This document shows, in pieces, positions 12,755 through 23,779 of a stretch of DNA of 64,000 nt. Within the stretch, counting starts at the first letter, position 1. Every line of letters starts with the position of its first letter. Under the pieces are notes generated by a model, which saw only the letters and a list, made by a program, of their open reading frames with translations, was not told where the DNA came from and made no database searches. Origin of the DNA: Quercus robur (taxonomy: Eukaryota; Streptophyta; Magnoliopsida; Fagales; Fagaceae); assembly GCF_932294415.1 (NCBI RefSeq), contig NC_065536.1, positions 682,001 to 746,000 of the forward strand. Direction: 5' to 3'. The position numbers were made by a program, and so were the translations under genes.

Positions 12755-12890
12755 GGACCATTTCGGTCCATTTGGTACATTTCAGTCCACTTCAGTCTAT
12801 TCAGTCCACTGGTTACACTTCGGTCCATTTCAGTCTATTCAGTCCATTAGGCATAATTCAGTCCAATGGGTATGTTTCAGTCCATTTTCA
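12755..12890. repeat. Degenerate minisatellite of a TTCRGTCCAYT-type unit
   Basis: About ten irregularly spaced variants of a 10-11 base unit, such as 'ttcggtccat', 'ttcagtccac', 'ttcagtctat' and 'ttcagtccaa', fill this stretch. The same unit in the opposite orientation recurs at about 58545-58622. No coding is implied; open frames across it are a by-product of the low stop content of the repeat. Confidence 0.75.
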
Positions 12891-13269
12891 ATACCACGAA
12901 GCTACATGCTCTAAAAGCAGCTTAATGATATTTTCCACGCACTCTCACAATCGGCTTTTCTTCTTGAGTTTTTGAAAAGGAATTAATGAATGTGAGTCAA
13001 ATTATGAGCAATAATGAAGATACGTAATTATTTTTAGGAATATGAAAGTTAGTAATGAATGAGAATTGAATTGATGGCATAGGACAGGGTAAATGCCAAC
13101 ATCGTGGGTAAAAGCTAGTGAACATACCATAGGACAGGGTACCTTACTTGGCTGCACGTGCATGATTGGTCCGAAAACTTCAAAATGTACATTAATGGCC
13201 ACTTGGCAAATAAAACCCTACAAATAAAAAAGAGAGTGGCAGCAATTCAATATGAGTGAAAGTCATAGC

Positions 13270-13523
13270 TAAATATTAGATTGGTATATTTTCAGCTCAT
13301 ATTGATCCATTCAATATTTCACTTTGAGATTCTTTCACCCATGTAAAACGCAAGGCCAATGCAGTAGCTGATAAATTAACTAAATTAGCAAAGATCTTTC
13401 TCGAACCTTCAATTTTGGTTAGAAGACATCCATTGTGATGCTGCCAATCTTGTAATGTTTGATAGAAGTTTCTATTAATTCAATAAAGGACTAGTCTTAT
13501 TTCTCAACCAAAAAAAAAAAAAA
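13270..13523 (+). mobile_element. 5'-truncated LINE: RNase H tail and poly(A)
   Basis: The stretch 13334-13438 translates as FTHVKRKANAVADKLTKL followed by AK, IFLEPS and a stop. This is the end of the RNase H domain found at the C-terminus of plant L1-type LINE ORF2 (the H-V-x-R-x-x-N-x-x-A-D-x-L-A/T-x-L-A signature). A short 3' UTR follows ('cttgtaatg', 'aataaagga') and a poly(A) tract at about 13509-13523. Everything upstream of the RNase H tail is missing, as is usual for 5'-truncated LINE copies. A convincing target duplication was not found. Confidence 0.8.
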
Positions 13524-14418
13524 TCCATTTAGAGATTTTTTTTTTTTTTTGGAAAAAAAATTATTACAAAAAATCATTACATTTTATGCTTTTTAATAGG
13601 TTAAGGAGGAAGTCAGGTGAACTCATACTTAATCTTGTCTATAGTAACTTGTCAATTGTATCCATAGAGTATTCCATGTATAGTAGTCAATTACTGCGGA
13701 GGCTCCTTCAACTAATTAAGCCATAACAAACTAATGGAATCCATTTACTTTTTTGAAAAGGTAATACTATTTTGTTCATATGTTGTATTTGAGTATAAGC
13801 CAGTAATAATAATAATATCATTTTGAAGAAAATATATTAAATGAAATCATTTTAAATTTTCGAAATTTTTAAAAAAACTAAACCAAAGATAATATGTAAA
13901 ATTATCAATGTCATAATAATCTCTTAGAAAATATTTATTTGCTATTCCTTAAATTAGGTCTTCTTGTGTTTGACAAACCATATTTGTCTTGAAGTCGTAA
14001 AGGTTTAATATTGTTTGGATTATATGGTGAGATGAATTTATCAAACACTTGCCTCCAAGGTTGGCCACATATCCACTTGATGGACTTACATATTTTTGCC
14101 ATTAGAAAGGGGTTAACTCACAATTTTTATTTTATTAAAATATTAACATCATTAAAAGAAAAGGAAAAAAAAAATCATAGTGTACTCTACGAAGTAAAGC
14201 AATTTGTTCAATGCTTAGTAAGTCCAGAATGTAGTATTAACGAAGGCACCTACATTTTTTTAGGCTGCAAGGTTCATGTGATTGTAGGATCTATCATAAA
14301 AAATCCCTTGAGAAGCAGGTTTCTATACATACAGCAATATAGATATATATATATACATAAAACGATATATATATATATATATATGTATGTACTTCTTATA
14401 GTGGCTGATGTGAACTTA
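13524..14418. other. AT-rich leader region upstream of the transposase
   Basis: A poly(T) run (13538-13549) and AT-rich sequence are followed by a (TA)n tract around 14340-14385. An open frame crosses into the transposase start from 14011, but its first 136 codons have no resemblance to transposases and pass through the (TA)n run, so they are treated as non-coding. A 'cccacag' acceptor-like site at about 14432 could also set the first coding exon. Confidence 0.35.
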
Positions 14419-16517
14419 ATGGCTGCCCACAGGTGTGATTCAGTTATGGACGACACCGATTCAGATCGTGATTCAGGCATGGCTGAGTCCGATTCAGATG
14501 AGTACGATAGTGAGGTGGAGCTCGAGATTGCCACAGCCTACGTTCAGCTGTGTATAGAGTACGTGCAAAAGTACTACATGAAGCGACCTATGTGCACTAG
14601 TATCCTGAGTGGGAGGTCATATGTGAGTGAAGTACTAGAAGGAAATCCGCAAGTGTGTTATGACATATTCCGCATGGACAAGACCAATTTTAGACACTTG
14701 TGTAATGAGTTGAAGCGGTTGCACCTATTAGAGGAGGACATTGGTTGGGTTTCAGTTGAGGAGTCCGTTGGGACAGTTCTATTTATCGTCGGACACAACG
14801 CTGACTACCGGGTAGCTGCCAACCGCTTCCAACATTCTCTCGAGACCATTCAAAGGCGGTTCCGGCGTACCTTGCGTGCTATCCATGCTTTGGGATGTAT
14901 CATCATCCGACCCGACGTTGATGCAGCTGAGCTCCCTCAATCACTTCGAGGGAATGGGAAATATTATCCATGGTTTGAGATATGCTTTGATTTTTCTTTT
15001 TTTGGTGCTATCCATGCTTACTTATTCACACTATATTGCACATAAGTGTAATTTATTAATTACAGCTACCTATTTTTTTTACAGAAATGTGTGGGGGCTA
15101 TCGATGGGACGCACATAAGTGCTTCTGCCCCATCCGGTAGGAACACCACATTTAGAGATAGACAGAGTGATATCACCCAAAACGTGATGTGTGCATGCAA
15201 CTTTGACATACGGTTTACGTATGTGCATTCGGGATGGGAAGGGAGTGCAAATGATTCATGAGTCATGCAGGACGCACTTGGACATGCCGAGTATGAGTTC
15301 CCTTGGCCGCCTAGAGGTAAAAAAAAGAAAAAAAAAAATTTACCGCATTTGGTTTTCGATTTGGTCATTATTGCATCTGACTTCGCATTTCCAAAGTATT
15401 TTGTAGCATATTACAGATGTGAAAAACTATTCAAAATGGGATTATGGAGTAGCAGGATGAAATTCTTGTCTATGATAATTCTCAAAAAGGGTGTGAATTT
15501 TTGTGGGTTGTGTGGTTTATATGTCATATTTTTTTAAATCTCATGTCACATATTTTATTCATGAATGTCTTTTAATGGGTTTGTTTAAATTTGGATATTT
15601 ACGTTAGATCACTTAGAAATCCAAACTGAGGTCAATGAGTTTGTAACTACTTTATATTTTGTCCTTTCTGTAAAAAAAAAAAAAAAGAAAAAAAAAAGAA
15701 GCTTCTATACACTACACTTGATTGGTAGCTAGGTAATTTCATTATATCTAAACTAATTCACTCAATACATGAACTGTGTGATTCATATTTAGCACTCTAT
15801 ATCATGGATAAAAGGCCGTGTAAAAGTTTGTCATCTCACTAGGGAAAGTTGCGTTCATGGAGTAGTAAGTTAAAGTCAGTCACTGCATGGTCACTCATTG
15901 TTTAAGCTGATATCAAAAAACTGTAGTGCATGCTTCGTATACATACATGTATAGATACACTTTGGTAGTAAGGAACTAGCAAGAATAGTTGTGTTGGGTA
16001 ACATTAATTGGCAATGGTTATCACTCGTATTGCATGATCGTACTACCTCGTTGACTCGGGGTACGCAATAGGCAGTGTATTCCTCCCTCTACACAAGTCC
16101 ACACGCTACCATGCCCAAGAGTTTCGGGGTGCAAACCGGCAGCCTAGTACCCCACAAGAGTTGTTCAATTATAGGCATTCCTCATTGCGGATGGTGATTG
16201 AACGATGCTTTGGCGTCTTGAAGGCGAGGTTCCCGATCTTGACTGGAATGCACTCCTTCTCTATCTCTAGACAACGGGTGATTGTGACTGCTTGCTGTGC
16301 ACTGCACAACTTTATTCGCATGTATAACCGGGCGGATGAAATGTTCCATGTGTGGGAAGGATCATTTGTGCGTAACAGCGACGCAAACCTAGCAGGAGCT
16401 GCATGTGTAGGCAGTGGGGGCACTGAAGAAGCTTTTAATTCTCGGGCACAACGAGCAATGTCAGAGTATCGTGATGTGATAACTGCTGCTATGTGGGTAG
16501 ATTACATTGTTCAATGA
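14419..16517 (+). pseudogene. PIF/Harbinger DDE transposase (DDE_Tnp_4), decayed
   Basis: Cut-and-paste nuclease of PIF/Harbinger elements. It starts at MAAHRCDSVMDD (14419) with an acidic leader, then the helix-turn-helix-like part (V-C-Y-D-I-F-R-M-D, FRHLCNELKR, FQHSLETIQRRFRR, to KYYPWF). The catalytic exon (from about 15085) has C-V-G-A-I-D-G-T-H (first Asp), ITQNVMCACNFD and GWEGSAND. A later exon (from about 16041) has YYLVDSGY (second Asp), FNYRHSSLRMVIERCFGVLK (the Glu) and CCALHNFIR, ending at 16517. All three DDE residues are present. Decay is visible. A TGA replaces the Arg expected after GSANDS (about 15259-15261). The donor after YYPWF reads GAG|ATATGC rather than GT. The acceptor before YYLVDSGY is not recognisable. 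Position and orientation match the usual Myb-transposase pair. Confidence 0.85.
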
Positions 16518-17991
16518 TTGAGCTTTTTGGGCATTATTTTATTAAAATGTGGATGACATGGAACTTTGTATAAGTCTAGATGAAGATTACTGTGTTTTGT
16601 TGTTGTTATAGGTTTGTATAACGGGGTAGTGAGCCTCTTTAATTTGGACTGCAGCGGCTCTTACTGTTGTTTTTGGTGAACTTAATGGCTGCCTATGAAG
16701 CTGGATTGTCAACATATATTAGTTACTTTTTGAATGGCTTTCACACAATTACACTACTCTCCCTCTTTTTGAAAAGCTAGATTCTATTTTGTCCCAAATA
16801 CATATATCCTTTATAGGATTTTAGTGATAATACTTGTTACATTTGTTTATGTTCAAAGAAAATTTTTTTTTAAAAAAAAAAATCCTACTTAATTATGATC
16901 AATATTTTTTTCACAAAAACATTGAGTACATTATTATCAATTAAAAAAATTGTTTGCAAAAAATTAATTAGTTATTTTGCATCATCACCAAAAGTAAGAA
17001 GAATGATTTTCAAATGAAAAGATAAAATATCAAATAATAGAAACTTAAAAACAAATATTATTTAATTGATATTTAAACATAAGAAATACCTCACTTATAT
17101 TAATTGACTTAGGCGAATATTGAGCCAGTTTTGCTAATAAGAGGGGAGGGCTGCTTAATTGGTTTGCCGAGGGTTGCAAAGGGACTGGTGTGTTTTGTGT
17201 GTGTATGTGAAAATGTATTATGCCTGAGCCCAGTGGTAAAGAATTGTAACTGAATACATGCTTTGTGTTTATGACATCTTTTTCGTTTTTCTCCTTTTTG
17301 CAGGTATTACTACTCCATGAATCAAAGTTAATGCTTTGTTGGCTCTCTTTTCTGGTTACTATAAAAATATGATTAGCTATTGTCAACGTGGTTGGAGAGA
17401 GGATGGGTAGCCTTGGATCAACAGATAATAATGAATTATTATTATTAATAAGAACTTCTTGGGTTATTTCCCAGCCTCATGATTGATGATTATGTAATGT
17501 ACTGTTCTTTAATTTCTATGAATTAAACTTATTTATTATACTAAAGAATATATTGCGGGCTTAGTTACATTTTTTTCATTCCTTCGGATATCTCAGCATC
17601 ATCATTTGTGGGTACGACAGAGAAGCTAAGCGTAAGTGGATATAGAGGCAATATCCTGACAATGAACGGTCTATATTCAAGTATATATACTTACTATCAT
17701 CAATAATAACTTTGTCAAATAATTACTATCATCAATAGAAGAGAATTGTAACTTACAATTCTCCTATGTTCCAATAAATTATCAGTACTATAAAAGTACC
17801 ATTAAGCCAATAACATACTATTGTAAGAATCAAGAGTCAGCCCGATACATATTGTATACACTAGCAAAATGGATGACTCAAGATTGTCTAAAAATATTAC
17901 ACAGTGCATCAAGTTCAAAAGGAGTTAGTAGTACATAATAAGATAATATGATTACATAGTAGGAATTAACACATCATCATAACAGTTTGGT
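16518..17991. other. Between transposase and GRF gene: 3' flanks, no gene recognised
   Basis: The two genes converge here. Sequence is T-rich past the transposase stop, with AT-rich runs from 16,860 to 17,050. No coding similarity is seen. The open frame at 17045-17386 on the minus strand has no recognisable domain. Confidence 0.3.
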
Positions 17992-18363
17992 TTACAACAT
18001 CGTCATAGTTAACAGTAGTGCAAGCGCGGTGAAAAACAAACACCAAGCAATGAACCTAATCTTCACCATTTTCTTTGGTTGGTCTGAGGGGTGGACCTTG
18101 TCATGTATGACCCTTAATTCCTCTCGCAATACACATAGCTCTTCTTGTAGTTGCTGGAAATCCTCCGCATATGACAATGGCGTCTTCAAGGGAATACACC
18201 ATTGAAAAAACCGACATGTGTCCTTTGGGCAACATTGGAAAAGCCTGTACCGGTTCTCATTTCGCTTATCCAAAATCTTCACACTTGCTTTCAAGCCACA
18301 AAAACAGTTGCAATTTCGGAACTGAAGGCCATCGTCAATATCGTCATGCATTGTGTCTGACAT
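17992..18363 (-). CDS. GRF-type zinc-finger protein with coiled coil and C-terminal membrane anchor
   Basis: The start at 18363 (MSDTMHDDIDD) lies directly after a CTTGCAG acceptor, so an untranslated first exon is expected upstream; length is 123 aa. Residues about 18-55 form a GRF zinc finger: C-x-C-F-C-G, then NRYRLFQCC-P-x3-C-R-F-F-Q-W, with the Cys ligands in place. A short charged coiled coil follows (about 68-92, DFQQLQEELCVLREELRV). A hydrophobic C-terminal helix (about 104-123, FIAWCLFFTALALLLTM) suggests a tail anchor. GRF fingers in characterised proteins bind single-stranded nucleic acid. Small plant GRF-coil-TM proteins have no function I can name. The frame is fully open, unlike the two transposition genes beside it. 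Whether it is a standing third gene of the element or a captured host gene cannot be told here. Confidence 0.7.
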   Translation of the reverse strand: MSDTMHDDIDDGLQFRNCNCFCGLKASVKILDKRNENRYRLFQCCPKDTCRFFQWCIPLKTPLSYAEDFQQLQEELCVLREELRVIHDKVHPSDQPKKMVKIRFIAWCLFFTALALLLTMTML

Positions 18364-18593
18364 CTGCAAGAAGAAGCCACAAGCCTACTCACTTACACAT
18401 TACAAAATGTAATCAACACTATTAAACAACCATTTGAACATGCTATCCATTCGTGCAACAAACACTATAGTAACATATCTAAGCAGCCCAATTGAGGAAT
18501 CCATGTCGTTATCACTGATTAGCCCGATTTTTTTTTGTTACTTAATAAACATTGTAGCTAAGACCTAATTGAACCCATTCTACATTTTAGCAC

Positions 18594-18637
<44 letters not shown>

Positions 18638-20808
18638 ACGCAATCACAGGAAGGTTATTTTTTTTGCCCCTAATCAACAACATTATCATTTAACAAGCGA
18701 AACAAAGGCTGTCAGCTTTACAAGCATCAGCAATCACTGCTGGGATACAATACATATTGAAACAACATGCTCCACAACATCTAAATGCAAACTTTGCAGT
18801 CACATGGGCAGCAGTATTGCAACATCTCCTAACACAACTAAACTTACAATTCAGAAACAGTTTACGCAGATCAAGTATATTACTAATAGTAGTAGCAATG
18901 GACTAATCAGGCTGCATTGCCTGTGTGGTTAGGGAATGAAAACAGTACTTAGCATCAGCTCACAGGAAGTTTATTCAAAGAGATTCCCTTATTATACACA
19001 CCTGACTCGAGAATGTGGGGGCAACTAAGAATTAAGATGGATATAATTACTCTAATACTTTGGTAAACAGAAGCTATTATGGCTACAAACTTTCAAAATT
19101 TTTTCTAGCACAACCACTGTTCACAGAACCCAAACAGAGAAAACCGACAGTACTGAAATCTACAAATCAGCCTCAGAGAGACATCATATCAAGTTGAATG
19201 TGTATACTATATTAAGTGAAAAACCAAAAACAGTAGATTTTGTGCATTATTCATTTATTCTATATGCAGGTATTAGCCAAACATTGAAAGTACCAATTAC
19301 CAATAATAAAAAGCTACAATCTTGATACATTATAATGAGGAAATCAACATTGGCAATAAATAAAAACAGGTTGTTTTGTATATGACAAAGTAAGGAGAAA
19401 CGAACCATGAGGTAAAATTTGTGCGAAAAGTAGATGTTGTGCATCTTTGTATGTGTAGCCATCGCTAAGCAGTATTCTATATGCTGAGCATTAGCTAAAC
19501 AAAAGAACACTAGATGCTGAGCATTATTCTATATGCAGCGAACAGCCAAACAAGGAGTCCTAACTATAAAAAGCTACAATTAACATGAAGTTTTGAATAC
19601 AACATATGACATAAAGAATCAAAACAATTAACACAGAGAGAGCTATAAAGGAAAACCAACCAAACGGGCTCCAAACCTCACAAAACCTTTGTTTTGCTCA
19701 CTATAATTGAGGAACACATTATATCCATCATATCCAAATTGAATTCAACATAATTCAATAAAACCTGTCACAAATTCATGAGTAATTAAACTACACCCAA
19801 TCAACTAAAACTAATAGTATAAATTCACAAATGAAACTAATAATCAGCTACGGAGAATTTCATATTAGCTTAAAAATCACACTCAAAAGACCCTCAAATT
19901 TCAAACAGCAAGTAACATTGGAGTTTGGTTGCTATGAAGCCCTAGGAAAAACCCCAACAAGTTATTAACATATAGAGTTCTCAGATTTGTTAGAATTTCT
20001 TCTTCTTTTTTTTGTTTAATCTTCCGACGCTTTCTCGGCAACCAAACAGAGTGTTAAGAAAAATGGAAAATCGACTGGGTTGTAAATCAAAAATTGTTTC
20101 AACAGCAAAAGATTTTGAGAAAACCCATCTACATTTCGAGAATGTATGGCGTGTATATTTGGATTGTAAATCAACTATTCTCTCAACAGCAAACAAAGAA
20201 CTGAAAAAATGAGTTTTCCCGATTGGTGAGGAAAAACAAGAAAAAAAAACAAAAAACAAAAAACACAAACAAGTGAGACATCTGAGTGAAGAAGGAAATG
20301 TTCACTCTTTAGACAAAAACCCATTGACAAGCAAGGTGAAAGTGAGATTCGAACCTGGATCTTCGAGTGATGGGTCGGCGGCGACAAAAGCTCGATCTCG
20401 GGCTTGATCTTGGAATGTTGACGGTGGAGATGAGATACGACAACCGTGAAGCCCAGCCGTGGATCTTCTTTGGCGTCAATGGAGATGAGGACGGCGTGGG
20501 TTTGGCTTTTTGGTTTTCTGCTCTGAGGGAAGACTGAAGAGAAAGGGATAAAGACGAAAAGAAATGGGATAAAGAAGGGACAAAAAAGGGATTACAAAAT
20601 TGTTATTTAACACGGGTCAGCTTTTTTTATCAAACAAAACATACATACCAAACACATATTTTACATTTTTTGAACACTGAAAAATATTGTTTAAACTATG
20701 ATACCAAACACATTTTTTTGTTTTATTCACACTAAAAACACGTTGTTCAACAACACTTTTTAAACCACAATTTTCACATCTTTTTAAACAACAATTTTTG
20801 AAAACTAT
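18364..20808. other. Right arm of the 13.7-kb element; leader region of the GRF gene
   Basis: Contains a long (TA)n tract (about 18597-18632) and otherwise no coding sequence. A short phrase around 'attctatatgc' followed by 'agccaaaca' recurs near 19256, 19478 and 19530. 20340-20560 is GC-richer ('gtcggcggcgac', 'gaggacggcgtgg') and reads as a promoter or UTR exon for the minus-strand GRF gene. The last 200 bases are subterminal sequence rich in 'aaacac'. Confidence 0.4.
19658..19671 (+). repeat. Internal copy of the terminal inverted-repeat core
   Basis: The 14 bases AACCAAACGGGCTC repeat exactly the core of the right terminus (20809-20822) in the same orientation, 1.15 kb inside it. No matching target duplication is seen next to it. 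Confidence 0.7.
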
Positions 20809-20823
20809 AACCAAACGGGCTCA

Positions 20824-20840
20824 AAGTGTTTATAAAATTT
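20824..20840 (-). promoter_or_regulatory. Candidate TATA box of APC11, stranded beyond the transposon
   Basis: Read on the minus strand this is TTTTATAAACACTT, a good TATA box ending at the element's target duplication. Removing 7099-20823 and one duplication would place it roughly 20-40 bases ahead of the pyrimidine-rich start region of the APC11 leader exon (about 7060-7080). This is inference from spacing only. Confidence 0.4.
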
Positions 20841-21288
20841 CCCACTCTTTTTCACTAAGGAGTGTGGACTTTTTTGAGCTTTGTTGTAATGTTGTGCTTC
20901 ACGTGCAAGACAGTGCCCTTAATCTTGCAATCATTAAACGGCATGTCGTAAGTTGGTTCTGCTAAATGATTATTTATTTATTTTTTTAAAAGCTTGGCTA
21001 AATAATTGATTATTTATTGTTGTATTTTTTTTTTTCATTTACATTTCAAACACCCTACACTGAGAGAGAATAAAATAAAAGAATATATACTCTCTCTTTT
21101 TTTCTTTTTTTTCTAAGAAACTAATAGATATATACTTAATATATCATAATAATAATAAAATAAAAAATAAATATGTAATGGCCACTTGCTAATTGTCACT
21201 AACTTACTATGCTGTTATACATTCTCAAAAAAAAAAAAAAAAAAAAAAATTTACTATGCTATTTTATATATATATATATATATATATA
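20841..21288. other. AT-rich intergenic sequence
   Basis: No gene seen. Poly(A) at about 21227-21249 and a (TA)n run at about 21266-21288 border the next element. Confidence 0.4.
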
Positions 21289-22054
21289 GTTGAGTTCAAG
21301 TTACACCTAGTGTAACTTTAAGCGATATTACACCACTTAATAACTTATTATTAGATACAAATTTTGACAAATCTACCGTTGGATTACATTATATTTATAT
21401 ACTCTTTATGCTTGCAAAATTTCATGTTAATTAAAGACCACTAGTCATGTTATCAATTAATTGTTTAAATTCAAGTTATTGTAGTTTAAAATAATTTATA
21501 AAAGATGAGTTTATGAATCATGTGGTAAATAATATCCAATTGGCATGAAAATTGGCATGCATTTATGTTAAGCACATATAGAACATATAATTCAACGACG
21601 AGATTCTTAAAATATGAATTTAATAACAAGTTATTAAATGATATAATATTACCTAGAGTTACACCAAGTCAAGTTACACCTGATGTAACTTTAAGTAATG
21701 TTACACTATTCAATGTTTTTTAATTAGATGCAAATTTTGATAAATCCGCCACTGAATTACATTATCTTTGTATATTTCGTAGGCTTGTAAAATTTTAAGA
21801 TGATCAAAGATCAATAACCATGTCATTAGTCAATTATTTAAATTCAAGTTTTTATAGTTTAAAATAATACATAGAAAATGAGATTATGAATTGAATTATA
21901 AATAACATTTGATTCTCATAAAATTTGGCATGTATGTTAAGAATATATAAACCAAGTAATCCAACAATAAGATTTTCAAAATATAAATTCAATAACAAGT
22001 TATTGAGTAGTGTAACATTTCTTATAGTTACACTAGATGTAACTTGAACACAAC
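21289..22054. mobile_element. MITE present as two head-to-tail units
   Basis: The outer ends are inverted repeats: 'gttgagttcaagttacacc' at 21289 and 'atgtaacttgaacacaac' ending at 22054. The interior consists of two related units about 373 bp apart ('tcaagttacacc...tgtaactttaag' at 21296 and 21669), which can be aligned by eye over their full length. Each unit also contains its own inverted ends near the junction (about 21650-21690). It sits in a (TA)n tract, so no target duplication can be defined. It has no coding capacity. Confidence 0.75.
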
Positions 22055-22233
22055 CATATATATATATTGCCATTTTGTTAAGGGGCAGCCGACTACTTTA
22101 GTTCTCTCAAAAAACTAAACGGGTGATTAAATGAGGGGACATATAATATAACTCATCTTAGTCTATGTTTAACATCATACATGGTCTCATTTGCATTCAT
22201 AGCTTGAAAATACTACTTGTCAATGTATATTTA

Positions 22234-22269
22234 GGGGGGGGGGGGGGGGGGGGTGGGGGGGGTGTGGGG
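22234..22269 (+). repeat. Long G-run
   Basis: Twenty consecutive G (22234-22253), one T, eight G, then TGTGGGG. Such a tract can form a G-quadruplex and is also a typical place for assembly error. Confidence 0.9.
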
Positions 22270-23671
22270 CTTTTCTTTCATCTCAATTTTGCCCCAAACA
22301 TATATAGAAAACCTCTCTATTGTAAATAAAAAGTGTAGACAGCCACATAAGTACATACCATTTTTTTTGTCTTTTTCTAATTGAAATAAATTTGTTTGGT
22401 CCTGCATAAGACTCAAATTTGTGTTTTCATTGTTATTCACGCCTTTTAACAGAATAATAATGTATAATGTGTGTACCATAGCCATACATTGACACACACT
22501 TTGCTATAATTGTCTTATATGGTAGATAGATAATTAACTATTTGGGCTCACTACTTACACTATTTTATTATTTACCATTTATAATTTTCAAGGTGGTTAG
22601 GATACAATTTTGAAGTACATTTTTATATTTTTAACATTTTTATATTAATTTATTTTAAAATCAAATTACTTGTTTCAATCTACATATTTTCATCAACTAT
22701 TCATTTGGTTTTATTTAACTACTTATTTTTGTTTTCTTTTATTTTTATGTATGGAGAAATTTCAAAATTCCATAATAAATAATTGATTTATTTATTTTGT
22801 TATTAATATCGATTAATATTTTTTAAATTAATTTTTCTTTCAATCTTGCCCTCAGAACTAAAATTTTGGCTTCACCACTTTGCAGATTATGAAGTTTATT
22901 AGGGGTTCGAGCTAAAGATTTATAGTATGATTATATATCTTATGCATAGTTTCAACTTTCAACACTCAATAATAAGATAATTTTTATGCCTTGTATAATA
23001 AGCTAGTGTTTAAAAAAAAAAAAAAACTAAAAAACTGTCTTTATAAACACGTGGAGACCATATCACTTCCACGTTACAAAAAACATAATCTAAAATTGGC
23101 ATCTTACACATTTTTTTATATAGTCATTAATACACATTCATTTATATATATTGCATATATGAAATTGCTTCATTACCTTAATTATTAAAAAGATATCACA
23201 TTTGATGCATGAATGAGGCACAGCAAAGACTGATGATTCATTGTGTCAATGAGGTCTACACAATCATCCCCAAAAATCCAACGGTTATGACTATGAGTGA
23301 ATCAATATTTCATAATGCAAATAAGATAAGCTGTCTCTCATCCAAAACAGAGAATCACATAGATTCCCCAACCAACTCACACTAATAAATTCTCTATATT
23401 GCATTACAGCAACACTATCCTCTGCGGAGATTTCATAATATCCTATATTGATAAGCATACAATTGTTGTGAGAGCACCCCCATTAATGACAAAATCCCTT
23501 CTCAACCCTCATATTTACAGCTCAAACTTATTGAAAAAAGCCCAATTGTTAGCCCAAATTCAACATGAATTGCAATGTGTGCACCCAACACAAACCATTA
23601 AGTGCTCATTAATATCTCCAACCAGGATATACAAGAGCAAAATCTTCTTGTATTAATCTACAATCTCTTGC
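22270..23671. other. AT-rich intergenic region, MADS upstream flank
   Basis: No gene or named element recognised. The last 100 bases before 23672 are the distal promoter of the MADS gene. Confidence 0.4.
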
Positions 23672-23685
23672 AGCTTTATATATAG
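23672..23685 (+). promoter_or_regulatory. TATA box of the MADS gene
   Basis: TTTATATATAG lies about 95-105 bases upstream of the MADS start codon. The homology with the second duplicate starts just after it, so the truncated second copy lacks this box. Confidence 0.6.
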
Positions 23686-23779
23686 CATAGTCTGCTTGGG
23701 GCAAGAAAGTATACACAAAAAAGAAAAAGGTTTCAACTTCCATATTGTTTCTTGTTATTGTTCGCCTTTTCTATCGGTC

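Larger units (their letters stand above)
7099..20823. mobile_element. 13.7-kb TIR-bounded DNA transposon carrying Harbinger-type genes and a GRF gene
   Basis: Perfect 15-bp terminal inverted repeats, TGAGCCCGTTTGGTT at 7099-7113 and its complement at 20809-20823, are flanked by 'aagggttt' (7091-7098) and 'aagtgttt' (20824-20831), an 8-bp duplication with one mismatch. Subterminal regions on both sides are rich in 'gtttaaac', 'aaacac' and 'gaacactg' motifs. Inside are a Myb/SANT-like gene (9.08-10.35 kb), a PIF/Harbinger DDE transposase (14.4-16.5 kb), both on the plus strand and decayed, and an open GRF zinc-finger gene on the minus strand (18 kb). A LINE fragment and a minisatellite lie in the middle. 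Harbinger elements normally make a 3-bp TWA duplication, so the 8-bp duplication is out of character. The ends could belong to another superfamily with Harbinger genes nested inside. Confidence 0.65.

Noticed and set aside
12637-12975. 112-codon frame rich in S-V-H-F
   Set aside because: It is produced by the degenerate decamer minisatellite.
14011-14418. N-terminal 136-codon extension of the transposase frame
   Set aside because: It passes through a (TA)n tract and has no transposase similarity; the start MAAHRCDS at 14419 is preferred.
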